NCBI GenBank assembly: GCA_037127315.1
Contig: JBBBDQ010001271.1
Coordinates: 2,398,001 to 2,462,000 of the forward strand
From: Ascarosepion bandense
Lineage: Eukaryota; Mollusca; Cephalopoda; Sepiida; Sepiidae
DNA length: 64,000 bases
Reading direction: 5' to 3'
Positions 21,175 to 32,889 of this stretch are shown here, one piece after another (position 1 is the first letter of the stretch; each line of letters starts with the position of its first letter). The translations under genes and the position numbers were made by a program. The notes below the pieces were generated by a model that did not search any database, was not told where the DNA came from, and worked only from the letters and a program-made list of their open reading frames with translations.

Positions 21175-21600
21175 ATACCTATATCTGTCCTTCAATATGG
21201 CAGTGAAAGCTGAACAAGATGAAGGAAATACTTGAAGCAGCTGAAGTGTGGTTTGAAAGAAGGATGCTGAGGATACCATGACTTGAACTCTCAAGTAACG
21301 ACAAGTCTTGGAGAGCATGGACACAAAACGGAAACTGATAATTAGCATCAGGAAAAGGCAACTGAAGTTCCTGGGAAATGTAATAAGGAAGGAGAACTTG
21401 AGGACCTGATGCTCAAGGGGCGGATAGATGGGAAGAGAAACTAAGAAAAACAATGCATGACATGAGTGACAGACTTGAACAGATGGATGGTGGAGTGGGG
21501 ATTGAGTGGGATAAGAGAAGTGGTATTAAGAGTGACTAGAGATAGAGAGGAGGGCCATGATTGCCTCCATCTTGAATGGACATGGCACATAAAAGAAAAA
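21175..21600 (+). mobile_element. RTE-like LINE C-terminal fragment
   Basis: Degenerate copy of the C-terminal domain and 3' end. It reads EAAEVWFERRMLRIP and then IRKRQLKFLGNVIRKENL. It ends at GAATGGACATGGCACATAA and an A-rich tail. Several stops and frameshifts. Confidence 0.75.
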
Positions 21601-21639
21601 GATTAAATAAATTCTTTAGTTCAGTTCAAAAGATCCTGA

Positions 21640-21765
21640 ACGTTGCACAGATTGACAGATACTTGAAAAAGGTCAGAAGGGACAATGGCTAAAATGTTAT
21701 AATCATAACAAACATGAGAACATTAGTCTGAATGTAATTAATGCAAACCATGATTACTCTTTATC
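21640..21765 (-). repeat. Fold-back repeat F, copy 3 (single arm)
   Basis: Matches the F arm in inverse orientation (GAACATTAGTCTGAATGTAA). It carries ACTTGAAAAAGGTCAG...GGCTAAAAT, a mutated form of the CTGAAGA...GAAA motif. Confidence 0.5.
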
Positions 21766-23094
21766 AATGAGATTCAAATGAAGATTATTTTAGTCATGAA
21801 GAGGGTCACAATAGTTGAATAACTTGTATGATTCAAAGTTATTTTGTGAACAATGTGCCATGAGTTTAGATTCCTCTAGCAGACATCTTTTTAAGGTATA
21901 TTTGCTAAGGATAATCAATGACAATTGAACTTACATAGACTGTGAGACTAACCAAAAATTTCCCTTTGGTTGAGGAGCAAGTATATGTATTTTTTTAACT
22001 GTCATTGATTTCTTTGTTGTATTGGAACAAAAAGTACCTCTTAAAAGGATAAAATCCATTGAAATTATTCAAAGTGGTTTGTGCTTTATTATTTGTAAAA
22101 GCAGAAAAAGCAAAATGTTTTATTTCTTCATTTTCACTGGATAAGAAAAAAGTCCTTAAAATGTTTTGTCCTTTGTTCCTTTGTAACTAAAGGAAATGAA
22201 TAAAACAAATTATTTATACTTCAAACGTGTTCTGTGATTCAATAGTTTCATGTCATTTTATGGATTTCTTATATTTAAAAAAAAAATTCAAGAAAATGAA
22301 CAGAATATAGTTAAAGCTTTTTTTAAAAATCTTTATTACTTTTATCTGAAACTTCAATGTTCTTTGAAGACAAGAAGCTACAATGATATAATGGAAAATA
22401 ACGAATAAGGAATGTTTTTTTTTTACTTTGAATAGGTGATCATTACAAACAATGTGTGTAAAAATGATTCAGAACCTTGTAGCCAATTTCATTTTATAAT
22501 CACATATGAGAAAAAACAACCAAAGAAAAAATAATGCTGTGTCATTTTCTTTTATTGTTAATCAGATTAAATATTCAGTATGTGAAACAATTTATTTTAT
22601 TTCCAGAAAGATTTTGATTATAGAGCTGTCTGCAAATTGATTCTATTTAACTTTAAAAATACTGAAAAGTATTATAGAAATTTTGGGAAGTCTTTTGAGA
22701 GAGGAGACAAAAATAAACTAATGATGTTTCATTCCAGTGTTATTATAAGAAATCAGTTTCTGTGTCTCTCAAGAGAACCTTGAAAATGGTCATTTCATAT
22801 TAAATATTTATTGAAAAAGAGTAAAAATTACCACTTGTGATATTATAATTAATTTCTATTTACATAAGTAAAAATAAAATAAATTTATTTTATATTTCTA
22901 TTTATATAAATAAAAATAAAATAAATTTATTCTTTAATTATTTTAAAAATAAATCTAAGACTGTAGAGAAAATGACTCTTGACTAATGAGTAAAGAGTGA
23001 GAGAAAAATAAATTACGAAATAAATAACCCATTAATTCATTCTTTTAGTCAAAAAACAGTGTAGAGAAACATTAAACAATGTATCAATCATGTA
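21766..23094. other. Unassigned AT-rich sequence
   Basis: Nothing recognised. A short imperfect tandem repeat of an ATAAATTTATT-like unit occurs at about 22860-22930. Confidence 0.45.
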
Positions 23095-23330
23095 TTTTTT
23101 TAAATAGAGTTCAACCCATGTAAGGCAGTAAAGCTTCTAAGTTAAAATTGGTTACTGGGTGTGAAAGATTTAAAACCAAAAACATTACTAATATATGAGA
23201 ACAAAAAGAATAATCAGGAGGGCAGTAGATAGCATTTTACATTGCATTTAAATTCTTGAAGATTAAAGTTGGCTAGAGAACATAGAACTGGAAAGAAAAA
23301 GTGTGAGAAAAGAAAATGTTGGCACAGAAC
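23095..23330 (-). mobile_element. CR1/L2-like LINE, 3' fragment
   Basis: Reverse of the family 3' end (AACCCATGTAAGGCAGTAAAG, then CATTGCATTTAAATTCTTGA). Very decayed. Confidence 0.55.
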
Positions 23331-23334
23331 TTGT

Positions 23335-23800
23335 AGCACAAGAACAATGTATTATATTTAAAGACAGTGAGGAAAATTACAAAATTTATGATCAGAATGC
23401 TACCAGCAAGAGCAATACAAATGCAAATGGACATGTATTTATGCTTCATAGATATTGAAAAAGCATTTAAAAAGGCATAGCACAGCAATCTATTTGAACT
23501 GCTAGATTTGGGAATAAGCCTACACTTATACTAGGATCAAACCACCTACATATGGATCAAACAGAAATTAAGTGCACAAAAATAGAAAGAGCCATATGAC
23601 AAGACTGTATTTCCTTCATCCTTTTTTTCTCATTAGATTTACTCAACTGCAAAGCAATCCTAAGAAAAGTAGAAGTCCTATCAGGATTTATTGTTGGTGG
23701 ACACAATATTAGCAACATAAGATTTTCAGATGAGACTATTGTTGATAGACACAAAAAGAAAACTGCATGAACTCCATGACAAGTAGTAAAGAAAAGCAAT
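23335..23800 (+). mobile_element. RTE-like LINE, reverse transcriptase palm relic
   Basis: The + strand reads MDMYLCFIDIEKAFKKA near 23429-23480, the D-x-EKAF block of RTE-like RTs (motif A region). Farther on it has a GGHNIS-like piece and IRFSDETIVDRH where the YADD box is expected. The catalytic box and several frames are lost. Confidence 0.65.
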
Positions 23801-24089
23801 AATAAAAGACTAACTATCAGTTATTTTTATTTGAAATGTTTAAAGATTATGACGACAGATGAGATCCATATCTTATATCAATTTTGGTCACTTAATTGAT
23901 TAAGCCATCACATGAAAGATTTGATGAAGAGTTAAGTTTTGTCACTACATTTTTCATTAGAATACTTAGTTTTGTTTAGTGACCAACAATTAATCAGCAA
24001 AAAAAACAAACAAATAAAAAAAAAACATTGCAATAAAAAAAAAGTAGATGAAATGAAAGAGGACAGAATATTTTCAAGGGTGAGAAAAT

Positions 24090-24455
24090 ATGATTTATAT
24101 TATTCACATGGGCTACTGTTCTCATTTTTGGTGTTATCATTTTGATCATTGTCCCCGTCAGTCTTCATCAAATGCTTGTCTATCTAGATAACCTTGATGG
24201 AATTTCAAGCCAAATCCTTTATTTAGTCTACAGCTGTAGATTGTTCTTGTTCCACTAATAATGTATAGGGATATCTCATCTGAAGACAGACAAAAGAATG
24301 AGAACAATCTATTCCTTGAACTTGATATAAAATTTAGTTTGAAATTCCCTGAAAGTTAGCCAGTTTTACAAGCATTTGATGAAGACTAAAGTACACAATG
24401 GTTGAAACACTGTGATAATAACAACAATGATCAGGATAATAGGCCACATATAAAT
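24090..24455. repeat. Fold-back repeat F, copy 4
   Basis: Two inverted arms of about 140 bp. An identical 20-base block (AGTCTTCATCAAATGCTTGT, 24160-24179) pairs with 24368-24387. The right arm carries TTGATGAAGACT...GGTTGAAAC. Confidence 0.75.
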
Positions 24456-25136
24456 CATAAACTTTTAACATAAAATTTTCAACCAAGAAAACATCAATTG
24501 AGAATCTTAAAAACAATAGGAAGAAAGTTCAGTATAATCTTTTTAATGTGGGTAGAAATTGAAAGTGACTAAAATTTAAAATTTGGTTTGCAAATATCTC
24601 TTGAGACAGTTGCAGAAGAAAATTGAATCAAAATGCAGTGTAAGTGTCACATTTTATAGGGATATTATCACCTGTGATATGTACATTGGAATAATTATTG
24701 CTACAAGTTTCAACAATCTTTTTCTAAAGTATTTTTAAATGTTACTAAGTTCATAAATTTTTTAGTCTGGTGTTTATGATAACATAGTGGTAGGATGTTT
24801 ATTTTATAGAACAATCTGTGATTTTGATTCTCAAAGATTCTATTGTAGACTTGTGTCAGACTAATCTATACTTGACAAACACCTACTTCTGAACATCATT
24901 GAGGAAATTATTTTTTTTAGTCTGAAACTAGCCCACAAGTAAAAAAAACTACTGCATTAGTAATACTGTGAGAATAAATGATTTAAAGGTTGATTTTCAA
25001 GACAAGGAGACTGTCTGTAAGTAAAAGACAAGTGGAACAGAATCTTTTGACTTCTGTTTCCCTGAATTTGGTCTTAACTGTGCAAAACTCAATTGAGTAA
25101 ATATTCCTAAAATAAAATACTTGCTTTAGAAAAAGA
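24456..25136. other. Unassigned AT-rich sequence
   Basis: Nothing recognised. Confidence 0.5.
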
Positions 25137-25138
25137 TA

Positions 25139-25310
25139 CAGTGTAACCCGGATATAAGAGAGTTGTCAGGACCAGATAAAAATCATCTTATATCCGGATT
25201 TCTCTTATATCAGGGTTTTGTCTGTTTTATATACATTACCACAGGCTCTAGTTTCGGACCAGATAAAATCTCTCTTATATCCGGGTTTCTTTTATATACA
25301 TGTTATACTG
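25139..25310. mobile_element. pogo/Tigger-like MITE, 172 bp
   Basis: Terminal inverted repeats start CAGTGTAACCCGGATATAAG on the left and, reversed, CAGTATAACATG...AACCCGGATATAAG on the right. Both sides are flanked by TA (25137-25138, 25311-25312), the target duplication of Tc1/mariner-pogo elements. Inside, a GGACCAGATAAAA-containing block occurs twice. No transposase, so non-autonomous. Confidence 0.8.
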
Positions 25311-25312
25311 TA

Positions 25313-27234
25313 TTGTGAAGTTTTACTTGTCATAATAAAGAGGACATGAAAAGGACAAATAGAGCATTGAAAATGAAAGTAGAGCATTAAAAAAAATATA
25401 TTGAAAGTGAATGTAGATAACAGAAAGGAAAAGTACATCATTAAAAAATATCAGTATTGAAAGTGAAAGTAGAGCACTGAAGAAAAAAAAAGAATTTAGC
25501 ATAAAAACCTGAACCATCTTCTGTGCAATCCTCAAAGATAAGGCAGAATCAAAACAGCAGCACTTACCTGCAAAAAGATAAAAAAGTGAATTAAATATTC
25601 TTTTTATAATAATTTCTATAATAGAATTATTAGTACTGTATTTATGACCTATTCTGTCAGTAATTTTTTTCTGGGGGATTTAAATTTATGCAAAAAAAAA
25701 TTCAGGGGTTTTAGTATATATGAAATTGGCATAGATAATATGATAATTAAGTTAAAATACCATATTTCATGGTATACAAAACATCTATGTATATTTAATA
25801 TTGCATTGTCATAGAGTCAGGGTAGTTAAATATAATGGTAGTCAATAGTATTTTAGTCAACATTAGCCAAACTCAGCTTTATATATAAAACCAGACAGAT
25901 ATTTTTTTGCCATCAAATATAATATCTGAGAATAACACTAGAAAATATGGAACTTAAAAGAATCAGTACATATGCTATGTTCAAAAGATTCAATATACCA
26001 AGCATAGTAATATACAGCTCAGGGGAGATTTCTATTGAAAAAAATAGATATGAAGTCTGAGTTTTCCCATAAAGCATTGGTCTTGTTACATGAAATTATG
26101 TTTAGTCTCTGGATGAAGAGAACTATGAAATCATATCTGGCAGATCATATTTATAGAAAGTGATTGTATGGGAAAAAAATAATAAAAGCCTAGAAAAATT
26201 ATTAAAAAATTTTTTTATGGTTTAACCACTAAATATTCAAAGCAACTCCTTAATTCTAACTAAAACAAAAATAGATTAACTATAAACACTACGATTAATA
26301 AGAATATGAAATGAGATGTGATCATTTCTGTAAAAAGGAAAAAAAAGCTTTTATTCCAAATAAAGACTTAATCACAGTTTAGTTTCATCCTGGCATTACA
26401 TATAGACAATGGAATAAAATAATGGACAAACTATGTTACAGGCTGGTGTCTGAAGAAGCACTTAAAGACTTTTTCTTACACTAATATTATAAGCTTCACC
26501 AAGGAAAATACAATCAATAGAAAAGGTGTGAACAAAAAAGAAACAAAATGTTATGATGTGAAAAGATAATGTCCCTTGGCTTTGTACGAAATAAGAAAAC
26601 AAGTAAAAGAATCAGGATGGAATTGACAAAGATATGTGTGTTGATTGCTGTTGGGAATTATGGAAATTAACAATAATTTCCAAGCAAGCCAAAACATTGA
26701 GTAAATAATGACAAAAGCAAAGAAACCAGAATGATGGGCATCTGTTTACAAAAAAAAAAAAATGATGCCACAGACTAGACAATTGTTAGACACGCTTCTT
26801 ACAAATGCTACATCTCTGTTTTCCTGTTGAAAATACTTGCTAATATTCCAGTCAGTCAGAATATCAAATGACATACACAAACCACTTGTAGAAATTACTG
26901 TTATCTTTACTAGCATGTTGCAATCATCATATTTATTGAAACTGGACCTGAATCCAAAGCTTATCTCATTTTAATAAATCGTAAACACTTACATTGACTG
27001 TTTTACCTAAGAGAGGTGGGGCTCCTTAGCATGGAGTAATGAATCGTGAGCAAGTCAAGCAGGCTATTAATACCGCACAGCAAGCGTGATTCTTACTAAA
27101 TGTCTCACACTTGTAGTCTTATACTTTACTTTGCTAAGCATAATAAAAATAGTCTTGTGTTAGACTGACTTAAGTTGTGTAAATACACATAAATGAGACA
27201 GAGGTACTGAAATAATTCATCTTTTCACTAGGAT
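25313..27234. other. Unassigned AT-rich sequence
   Basis: At about 25360-25490 an imperfect repeat of TTGAAAGTGAAAGTAGAGCA occurs three or four times. The rest shows nothing recognisable. Confidence 0.45.
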
Positions 27235-27465
27235 AAGCTTTATTGCCTTGTTGGGGTGAAATGATTTTTTTTTTTAATTGAAGTCCTTTCAGGATGTGGG
27301 TGATAGTAAATTTCCTACCTTTCTTTGCTCTATGTAATTTCTAAAGTTTTAGTATCCCTCTTTGTTTTCAATCACACAAATAAATTAGTCATTGTTTTCT
27401 CTTCTTCTTGTTTTCAGTATGTCCTATGAGTGTTAAATTTTCTAAGCCCTCATTCTGTCACATAA
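27235..27465. mobile_element. LINE end junction: CR1/L2-like tail (+) meets RTE-like tail (-)
   Basis: 27235-27282 reads TTGCCTTGTTGGGGTGAAAT, the CR1/L2-like 3' end in + orientation. From 27285 the minus strand carries the RTE-like 3' end (+ strand GTCCTTTCAGGATGTGGGTG, through ATGTCCTATGAGTGTTAAAT). Two tails face each other with almost no DNA between. Confidence 0.65.
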
Positions 27466-27733
27466 TTATCACTGTAAATTAAAGAATAGGAAAATGCTTA
27501 ATTATCCAATTATATATTTGTACAAAATGTAGATTAGATTTTCATACCTTTAACATTGATCGGTGTATCAAATAGCAACTGTAGCTTATAAATGTTATTT
27601 CAGGTTTTCTGTTAACTAAATGCTTAAGCTGAAAAATATATCTCTGATTATCTCAGCCTAAGGGTTGACATATCCCATTATACCAACCAACCTACCTTAG
27701 CTTGTTTACATAAAATCTATGTTTGATATATAA

Positions 27734-27767
<34 letters not shown>

Positions 27768-29599
27768 CTTGTTAATACCTATTCATATCCATGTATTGAT
27801 CCTGTGCCCTGGGAAATATTGTTTTATGTCTTTGTTCTTGATTTTTCTTTTCTAAGGATGCTTTCTTTTATGGAAAAGATAAATATTGACAAAGAGAAAG
27901 GATGAGCACACTTACAAAATAAATCATTATTAATGAATTTATTTTTCAGTAAGTGCTCCGTAAATCTGGTCATGTGTCAAACTTGATATAGATTAGGAAA
28001 TGATTTATTAGGACTTGATTAGTTAGGAAATTTATGAATGATTACTTCCCTTGGTAATTTTAATAACCTGTACAAATAAAATCTTTATCTGCATTTAGAC
28101 AAAATTAGATCCTGAGTAAAACGAGTGATTTAATTAATCGGTTCCTTTACTCCTACATTCTGATGAAACAAATTAATTAAATGATTCAAATTATTAATAT
28201 TAATTAATATTAAACTGTATTTTGATTAGGAATTCTTTGTCTCTACTTAACTGAATCTCAATTCATTGTTACATGCTTTTTATTCACTGCATCACACTAT
28301 TAAAACTTTCAAGCAATTGCCTTTATGTTTTTGATAGCACAGGTGAACTAGTTATTAAATAATACATTTCTTTTAATAAGAGTTAAGCATTTCTAGAAAG
28401 CTCCATAGTTATCATCATGAATTTTTAATGACTGTGGTCCCATATTTCATAGAGAATCTACAGATTAAAAAATTTATTGACAAAATAAGAATAATGTTTT
28501 TGATATATATTATTTATGTTACAATTTACTTTATTTTCAACATAACTATAATAATTTAAATTTTAAAGAAAGTATATCTCTACTTTTTACATCTGAAAAC
28601 TGTAAATCACTTGATTTTGGAAAAAGACAGCTTAGCACTGCTGACTGAGAGCTGGGAAAACTCAAGACCAGAAAAACATCACTATTTGTTTATAACCAAA
28701 TAAATGTAATTTATTCAGAATTAAAACCTGAATTATTGAATATTTTTTAAAATTATTTTTAGTAAATTAAATTGTAAAGAAATTTATTTTTTAAAAAAGT
28801 AAAAATATTCACTAATTAAGGTTTCAATCCATAATAAATTACTTTAATTTTGTTATAAAAAAATTAATTTTTTGGGGGTGTTGTCTCAATCCTTAGTTGT
28901 CCCAGTGTTCAGTCGACCATGTTAAATTGTCGTCTTGCACCCATCAATTTTCTATTTGCAAGATGCATCATATTATCATCTGAGACAAATTTAGAAACTA
29001 GTATACCTGGAATATAAATGATTTTGTTTACTTAAAAGAGTTAAGAATAGGGTTTCAGCAATGGAAAAATATCTAGAAGGCATATTATATGCTCATTCAT
29101 ACAAATTAAATTCATAGTTGTATGAATTGGCTGGCTATTTATAAAATAAATATTACTCCATGATGCTCCTACCTAAATGATATATAGAAAAAGAAAAGAA
29201 ATGTGTTATTATTGAGTAGCAAGATTACACCCATCCAGTGTTTGTTTGGAATGCTAAGATTTCAAGGTCAATGTGTGCATTAATCTTCAAGATTGGGGTA
29301 AGCTAGAAAATGCTCTACAGTTTATAATTGCCTGTATTGATGGTTGGGATCATCATTGGTGGCATATCTCCATTTCTTAAGATTGGCTCTACAGCAGCCA
29401 ACAAATTCAGGCATCAAAATAAATGTCTCTTTGCCACCAAGAGTGTTGTGTAACTGCTTAAATAAACACATCAACCCCATTACAGTCTAACATCTCACTT
29501 TTTTATACATCTAATTTGTTTATTCTAGTTTTACAATTTCTGATTATTTTCATTTGCACAGATGCTGAGGTGGGGAGATCTGCCCTGCCACTTCCAGTA
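27466..29599. other. Unassigned AT-rich sequence with a TA run
   Basis: A (TA)n tract lies at 27736-27764. Otherwise nothing recognised on either strand. Confidence 0.45.
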
Positions 29600-29808
29600 A
29601 AACAATAAAAAAAATCAGGTCGCTCTTGTTATTCAACTTGTGATTTTCAACAAAATTTAAAGAAGGATCTGCAATGTAATTAGTCATGATTTGGCATCTC
29701 AGCTTCAGTCACTTTCACCCTGACATCACATTGCTTCTCTCTGTCTTTAAATATTTTCAGGGCAACTGCTCTGATCAGCTTTTTTTACCCCTGGTACCCA
29801 GTCCACAT

Positions 29809-29857
29809 GAATTTAAGCATGCTACTATATTGGATATATAGTAGCATGCTTAAATTC
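29809..29857. repeat. Perfect 22-bp palindrome with 5-nt spacer
   Basis: 29809-29830 and 29836-29857 are exact inverted copies (GAATTTAAGCATGCTACTAT...). The following CTACTATATTGGATA repeats the sequence before the spacer, suggesting a local strand switch during replication or insertion. Confidence 0.9.
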
Positions 29858-29870
29858 TACTATATTGGAT

Positions 29871-29985
29871 ACCGCAGAAAGCAATGGCAACCTACTGCAG
29901 GATAATCTTCTGCCCAGTCAGTCATGTCTCTTTCGAGACATGATCGCCCAAGCGTGTATAACGTATGGCACTTAACTGATTGACT
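29871..29985 (+). mobile_element. tRNA-derived SINE, 3' part only
   Basis: From CCGCAGAAAGCAATGGCAAC through the CATGTCTC/GAGACATG hairpin to GGCACTTAACTGATTGAC. The 5' two thirds is absent. Confidence 0.85.
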
Positions 29986-29990
29986 ATATT

Positions 29991-30300
29991 GTATGTGCGT
30001 TATGGTGCATTCGATATTGGCTCAGAACGAGAAATCGGAGAGCCGAGTTCGAATTCCAGCTGAATTCATTGCATTCATATATGCACAAATACCCTTGGGA
30101 AAGGTATTAATCCATCTCTTCCTTCCAGTTATGGGTTAAATAACAGGACAGATTGGGTTCTATAGCCTTGGTCGACAACCAGTCTACCACAGAAAGCAAT
30201 GGCGACCTACTGCGGAATAATCTTCTGCCCAGTCAGTCATGTCTCTTTCGAGACATGATCGCCCCAAGCGTGTTTCACGTATGGCACTTTACTGGCTGAC
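29991..30300 (+). mobile_element. tRNA-derived SINE, full length
   Basis: The head has a weak A box (GTGCATTCGATATTGGC) and a B box, GAGTTCGAATTCC, the internal pol III promoter. The body follows (CCCTTGGGAAAGGTATTAAT, TTATGGGTTAAATAACAGGA), then the tail hairpin at 30238-30257 and the terminal GGCTGAC. It lies directly after the truncated SINE at 29871-29985, inside a LINE. Confidence 0.85.
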
Positions 30301-30519
30301 TATATTGACATCAAGATCCCACACATTTACCACTGAAATAGTTAAATGTAACTGCCACTTCTCCAAAATTTTTCTCACATTATGATTACTCATATAAATA
30401 TACCAGTGTTCAAGAATAATACAAATCATAAACTGAAATAAAATGTTTTATTTTTTTCTTTTGTTTGCTTAAGGTAAAAATATCTTGAAGTATCTTTCAC
30501 AACTCTTTATGGAGAAATA

Positions 30520-30965
30520 AGAAAATTTTTCATTAAGAACAAAGAAAAGAGTATTGAATAGAGATGCAATGTCAGTTATCCTATATGACAGTGAATGAAG
30601 GATAATCTCTTCAAAGATGAAGAAAAGACTTGAATCAACAGAAATGAAGTTCTACTGAAAGAAGCTGAGAATATCATGAACTGAACATGTTAGCAACAAA
30701 CATTTTTTTAAAGAAAATGTAAACAAAAATAGCATTTATATTTCAAATCAAAAATAGATAACTGAAATTTCTTGAGAACATTATGAGGAAAGAGGGATTA
30801 GAAAATTTGACACTCAAAAGACATTGACAGCAAGAGAGATAGTGGAATGTAGTGCATAACTTACTAAACAAGCTTGTGTAAATAATTGGCACAACAGGGA
30901 TTAGTAGAAATAACTAAAAAACCAGACCTAAGAGACAACATCGCCAACAACCTGAAGGGGGTGAT
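30520..30965 (+). mobile_element. RTE-like LINE C-terminal fragment, first of a tandem pair
   Basis: From AAGAACAAAGAAAAGAGTAT (the KKRVLDC region) through a decayed WFYxxxLRI block to ACAACCTGAAGGGGGTGA. Same orientation and overlapping content as the next feature. Confidence 0.7.
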
Positions 30966-31345
30966 AGTATTTACACATGAAGAGACAACTAGAGGTAACA
31001 GGAATGTGATCTTGTAGACGGATGCTGAGAATGACCTGGATAGAGCATAAGGAAAATAGAAAATAGAAAAGACACTTATACCCAGAATCAGAAAGAGCAA
31101 ATTGAAATTTTTTGGATACATAAGGAAAGTTGGTTTAGAGAATTTGACACCCACAGTACATATTGAATATAAAAGAGTAAGAAGAATAAGGTGAACCACC
31201 TACCTGATGATTTTGTACAAATGAGTGGAAGAACAGGAGGGTTTAAATAGCTTTGGATTACTAAGATCTATAAAGAATAGGAAGATGTGCAGAGCCATGA
31301 TTGCTCGTAGCATGGAGAGAAGTGGTACATAGAAAAAAAGAATAA
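30966..31345 (+). mobile_element. RTE-like LINE C-terminal fragment, second of a tandem pair
   Basis: Repeats the same C-terminal region (AGACAACTAGAGGTAACAGG, then RIRKSKLKFFGYIRKVGLEN) and ends GAGAAGTGGTACATAGAAAA. The two fragments differ enough to be separate insertions or an old duplication. Confidence 0.7.
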
Positions 31346-31404
31346 GACAGCAGAGTTGAAAACTAATCTAATTAGTTAGGAACTGTTCTCTATGTGTGGA
31401 AGGC

Positions 31405-31706
31405 TGCCTGGCCACAACTTAATTACTGAACGGCTTTGAAATCAAAGAGCCAAGTTTGAATTCCAGTTGAATTCCTTGCATTCACTTGCACACAAATACT
31501 CTTGGGAAAGGTATTAATCCTTTTTTTCTCCCTCCAGTTATGGGTTGAATAGCAGGACAGATTGGGTTCTTGGTTAACAACCAGTCTACTGCAGAAAGAA
31601 ATGGCAACCAACAGAGGGTAGATTTTCTGCCTAGTCAGTCAGTCAGTCATTGAAATAGACATGATCACCCAATTGTGCATCATATATGCCACTTAACTGA
31701 CTGACT
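31405..31706 (+). mobile_element. tRNA-derived SINE, nearly full length
   Basis: Head with GAGCCAAGTTTGAATTCC as the B-box region, standard body, and a tail ending CACTTAACTGACTGAC. The tail hairpin is damaged: the segment near 31640 reads TCATTGAAATAGACATGATC. Confidence 0.8.
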
Positions 31707-31982
31707 TAAATGTAGATTTCCAGATGACATCCATGTTTTCCAAGGTAGCCCAGGCTTTGATTATGCAAAATTTCACATCATTTTCAGTAGACTTTATCTC
31801 AATTCCCAGTTATATAAAAGATTCAACAGATTTTATTGACAGCTTCTTGCCACAACCCAGCCATTAACTAAAACCCTAGAGTCTAAGCTTGATGAAACCA
31901 ACACTCAGATGCTGGGATGATATACTAAACATCACTTGCAGACAACATTCAACGAAATCACATCTGTATGGACCCATGCCTG

Positions 31983-32265
31983 ATTACACTATTTACATTA
32001 TTTGGACTATTGTCCTTATCTTTGTTACCATTTGTATGACATTGCATGTTCCAGCAATCTGCAGATGTTAGGAATTTCAAACCAAACACTTTATTATGAT
32101 CACTGGGGTATATCAGTTTCATTCCTTGTGCAAAGACTCTTTTGGTAGTCGTGAGTTATCTCCCTCTAACCAGACTCTCTAAGCTACTTATTCATCACTG
32201 CTGTAGCCTGGTATCTAACTCAAACTCTTTGGGTCAAGTGACTGGAGCTAACCAACATCTATATC
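31983..32265 (+). repeat. Repeat F, copy 5 (unfolded form)
   Basis: Single-orientation copy starting TTTACATTATTTGGACTATT and continuing past the part seen in other copies through GATCACTGGGGTATATCA and GAGTTATCTCC. It shows that F has a longer body than the fold-back copies. Confidence 0.6.
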
Positions 32266-32514
32266 CACTGGGCCATGTGTTTACAATCTTAGGTGAATAC
32301 AGAATGCACTTCGCAGGAAATTGCTGTCAAGGAAAACAAGAATTCATAAGTGATATACTGTTCTTTACATCTAGCCGTAAAGTAAGATGTGTTGGTGACC
32401 CATCCACCACCTACACTGACAAGTTTGTTATGGACCAGAATGCCACCTTAATGACTTTTCAACCTAGATGCAGGAACATGATCATTGACACGATAGACTC
32501 ATGAATGTCCAAGC

Positions 32515-32775
32515 TCAGTCAGTTAAGTGCCATATGTTATATATGCTCAAGAGACATGACTGACCGGGCAGAAGATTATCCTGCAGTAGACTGCCATTAC
32601 TTTCTGTGGTAGACTGGTTGCCAGCCAAGGCTATAGAACCCAATCTATCCTATTTTTTAACCCATAACTGGAGAGAAGAAACAGATTAATACTTTTCACA
32701 AAAGGTATTTGCACATAAGCAAATGCATTGAATACAACTGGAATTCAAACTTGGCTCACCGATTTTCAAATTCCA
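32515..32775 (-). mobile_element. tRNA-derived SINE
   Basis: Reverse orientation: starts CAGTCAGTTAAGTGCCATA (the reversed tail), then GGGCAGAAGATTATCCTGCA and CCCATAACTGG, and ends near the B-box region at 32760. The head is incomplete. Confidence 0.8.
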
Positions 32776-32889
32776 GTGAATTCCAAGCTAACTTGACCAA
32801 ATAAATACAGAACTGCAAAGCACTATATTAAAAGAAGAGTGATAAAACACGAGAAAAAGTAATTACTATGGTGAGAAATATTGGGAAAA

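Larger units (their letters stand above)
29600..30482 (+). mobile_element. CR1/L2-like LINE fragment split by two SINEs
   Basis: The left part (29600-29835) carries AAGGATCTGCAATGTAATTA and CAGGGCAACTGCTCTGATCA. The right part (30303-30370) resumes with TTGACATCAAGATCCCACAC and AAATGTAACTGCCACTTCTC, as in the copy at 36460-37035. Between them lie two SINE copies. The phrase ACTATATTG occurs before, between and after them, fitting target-site duplications. Confidence 0.7.
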
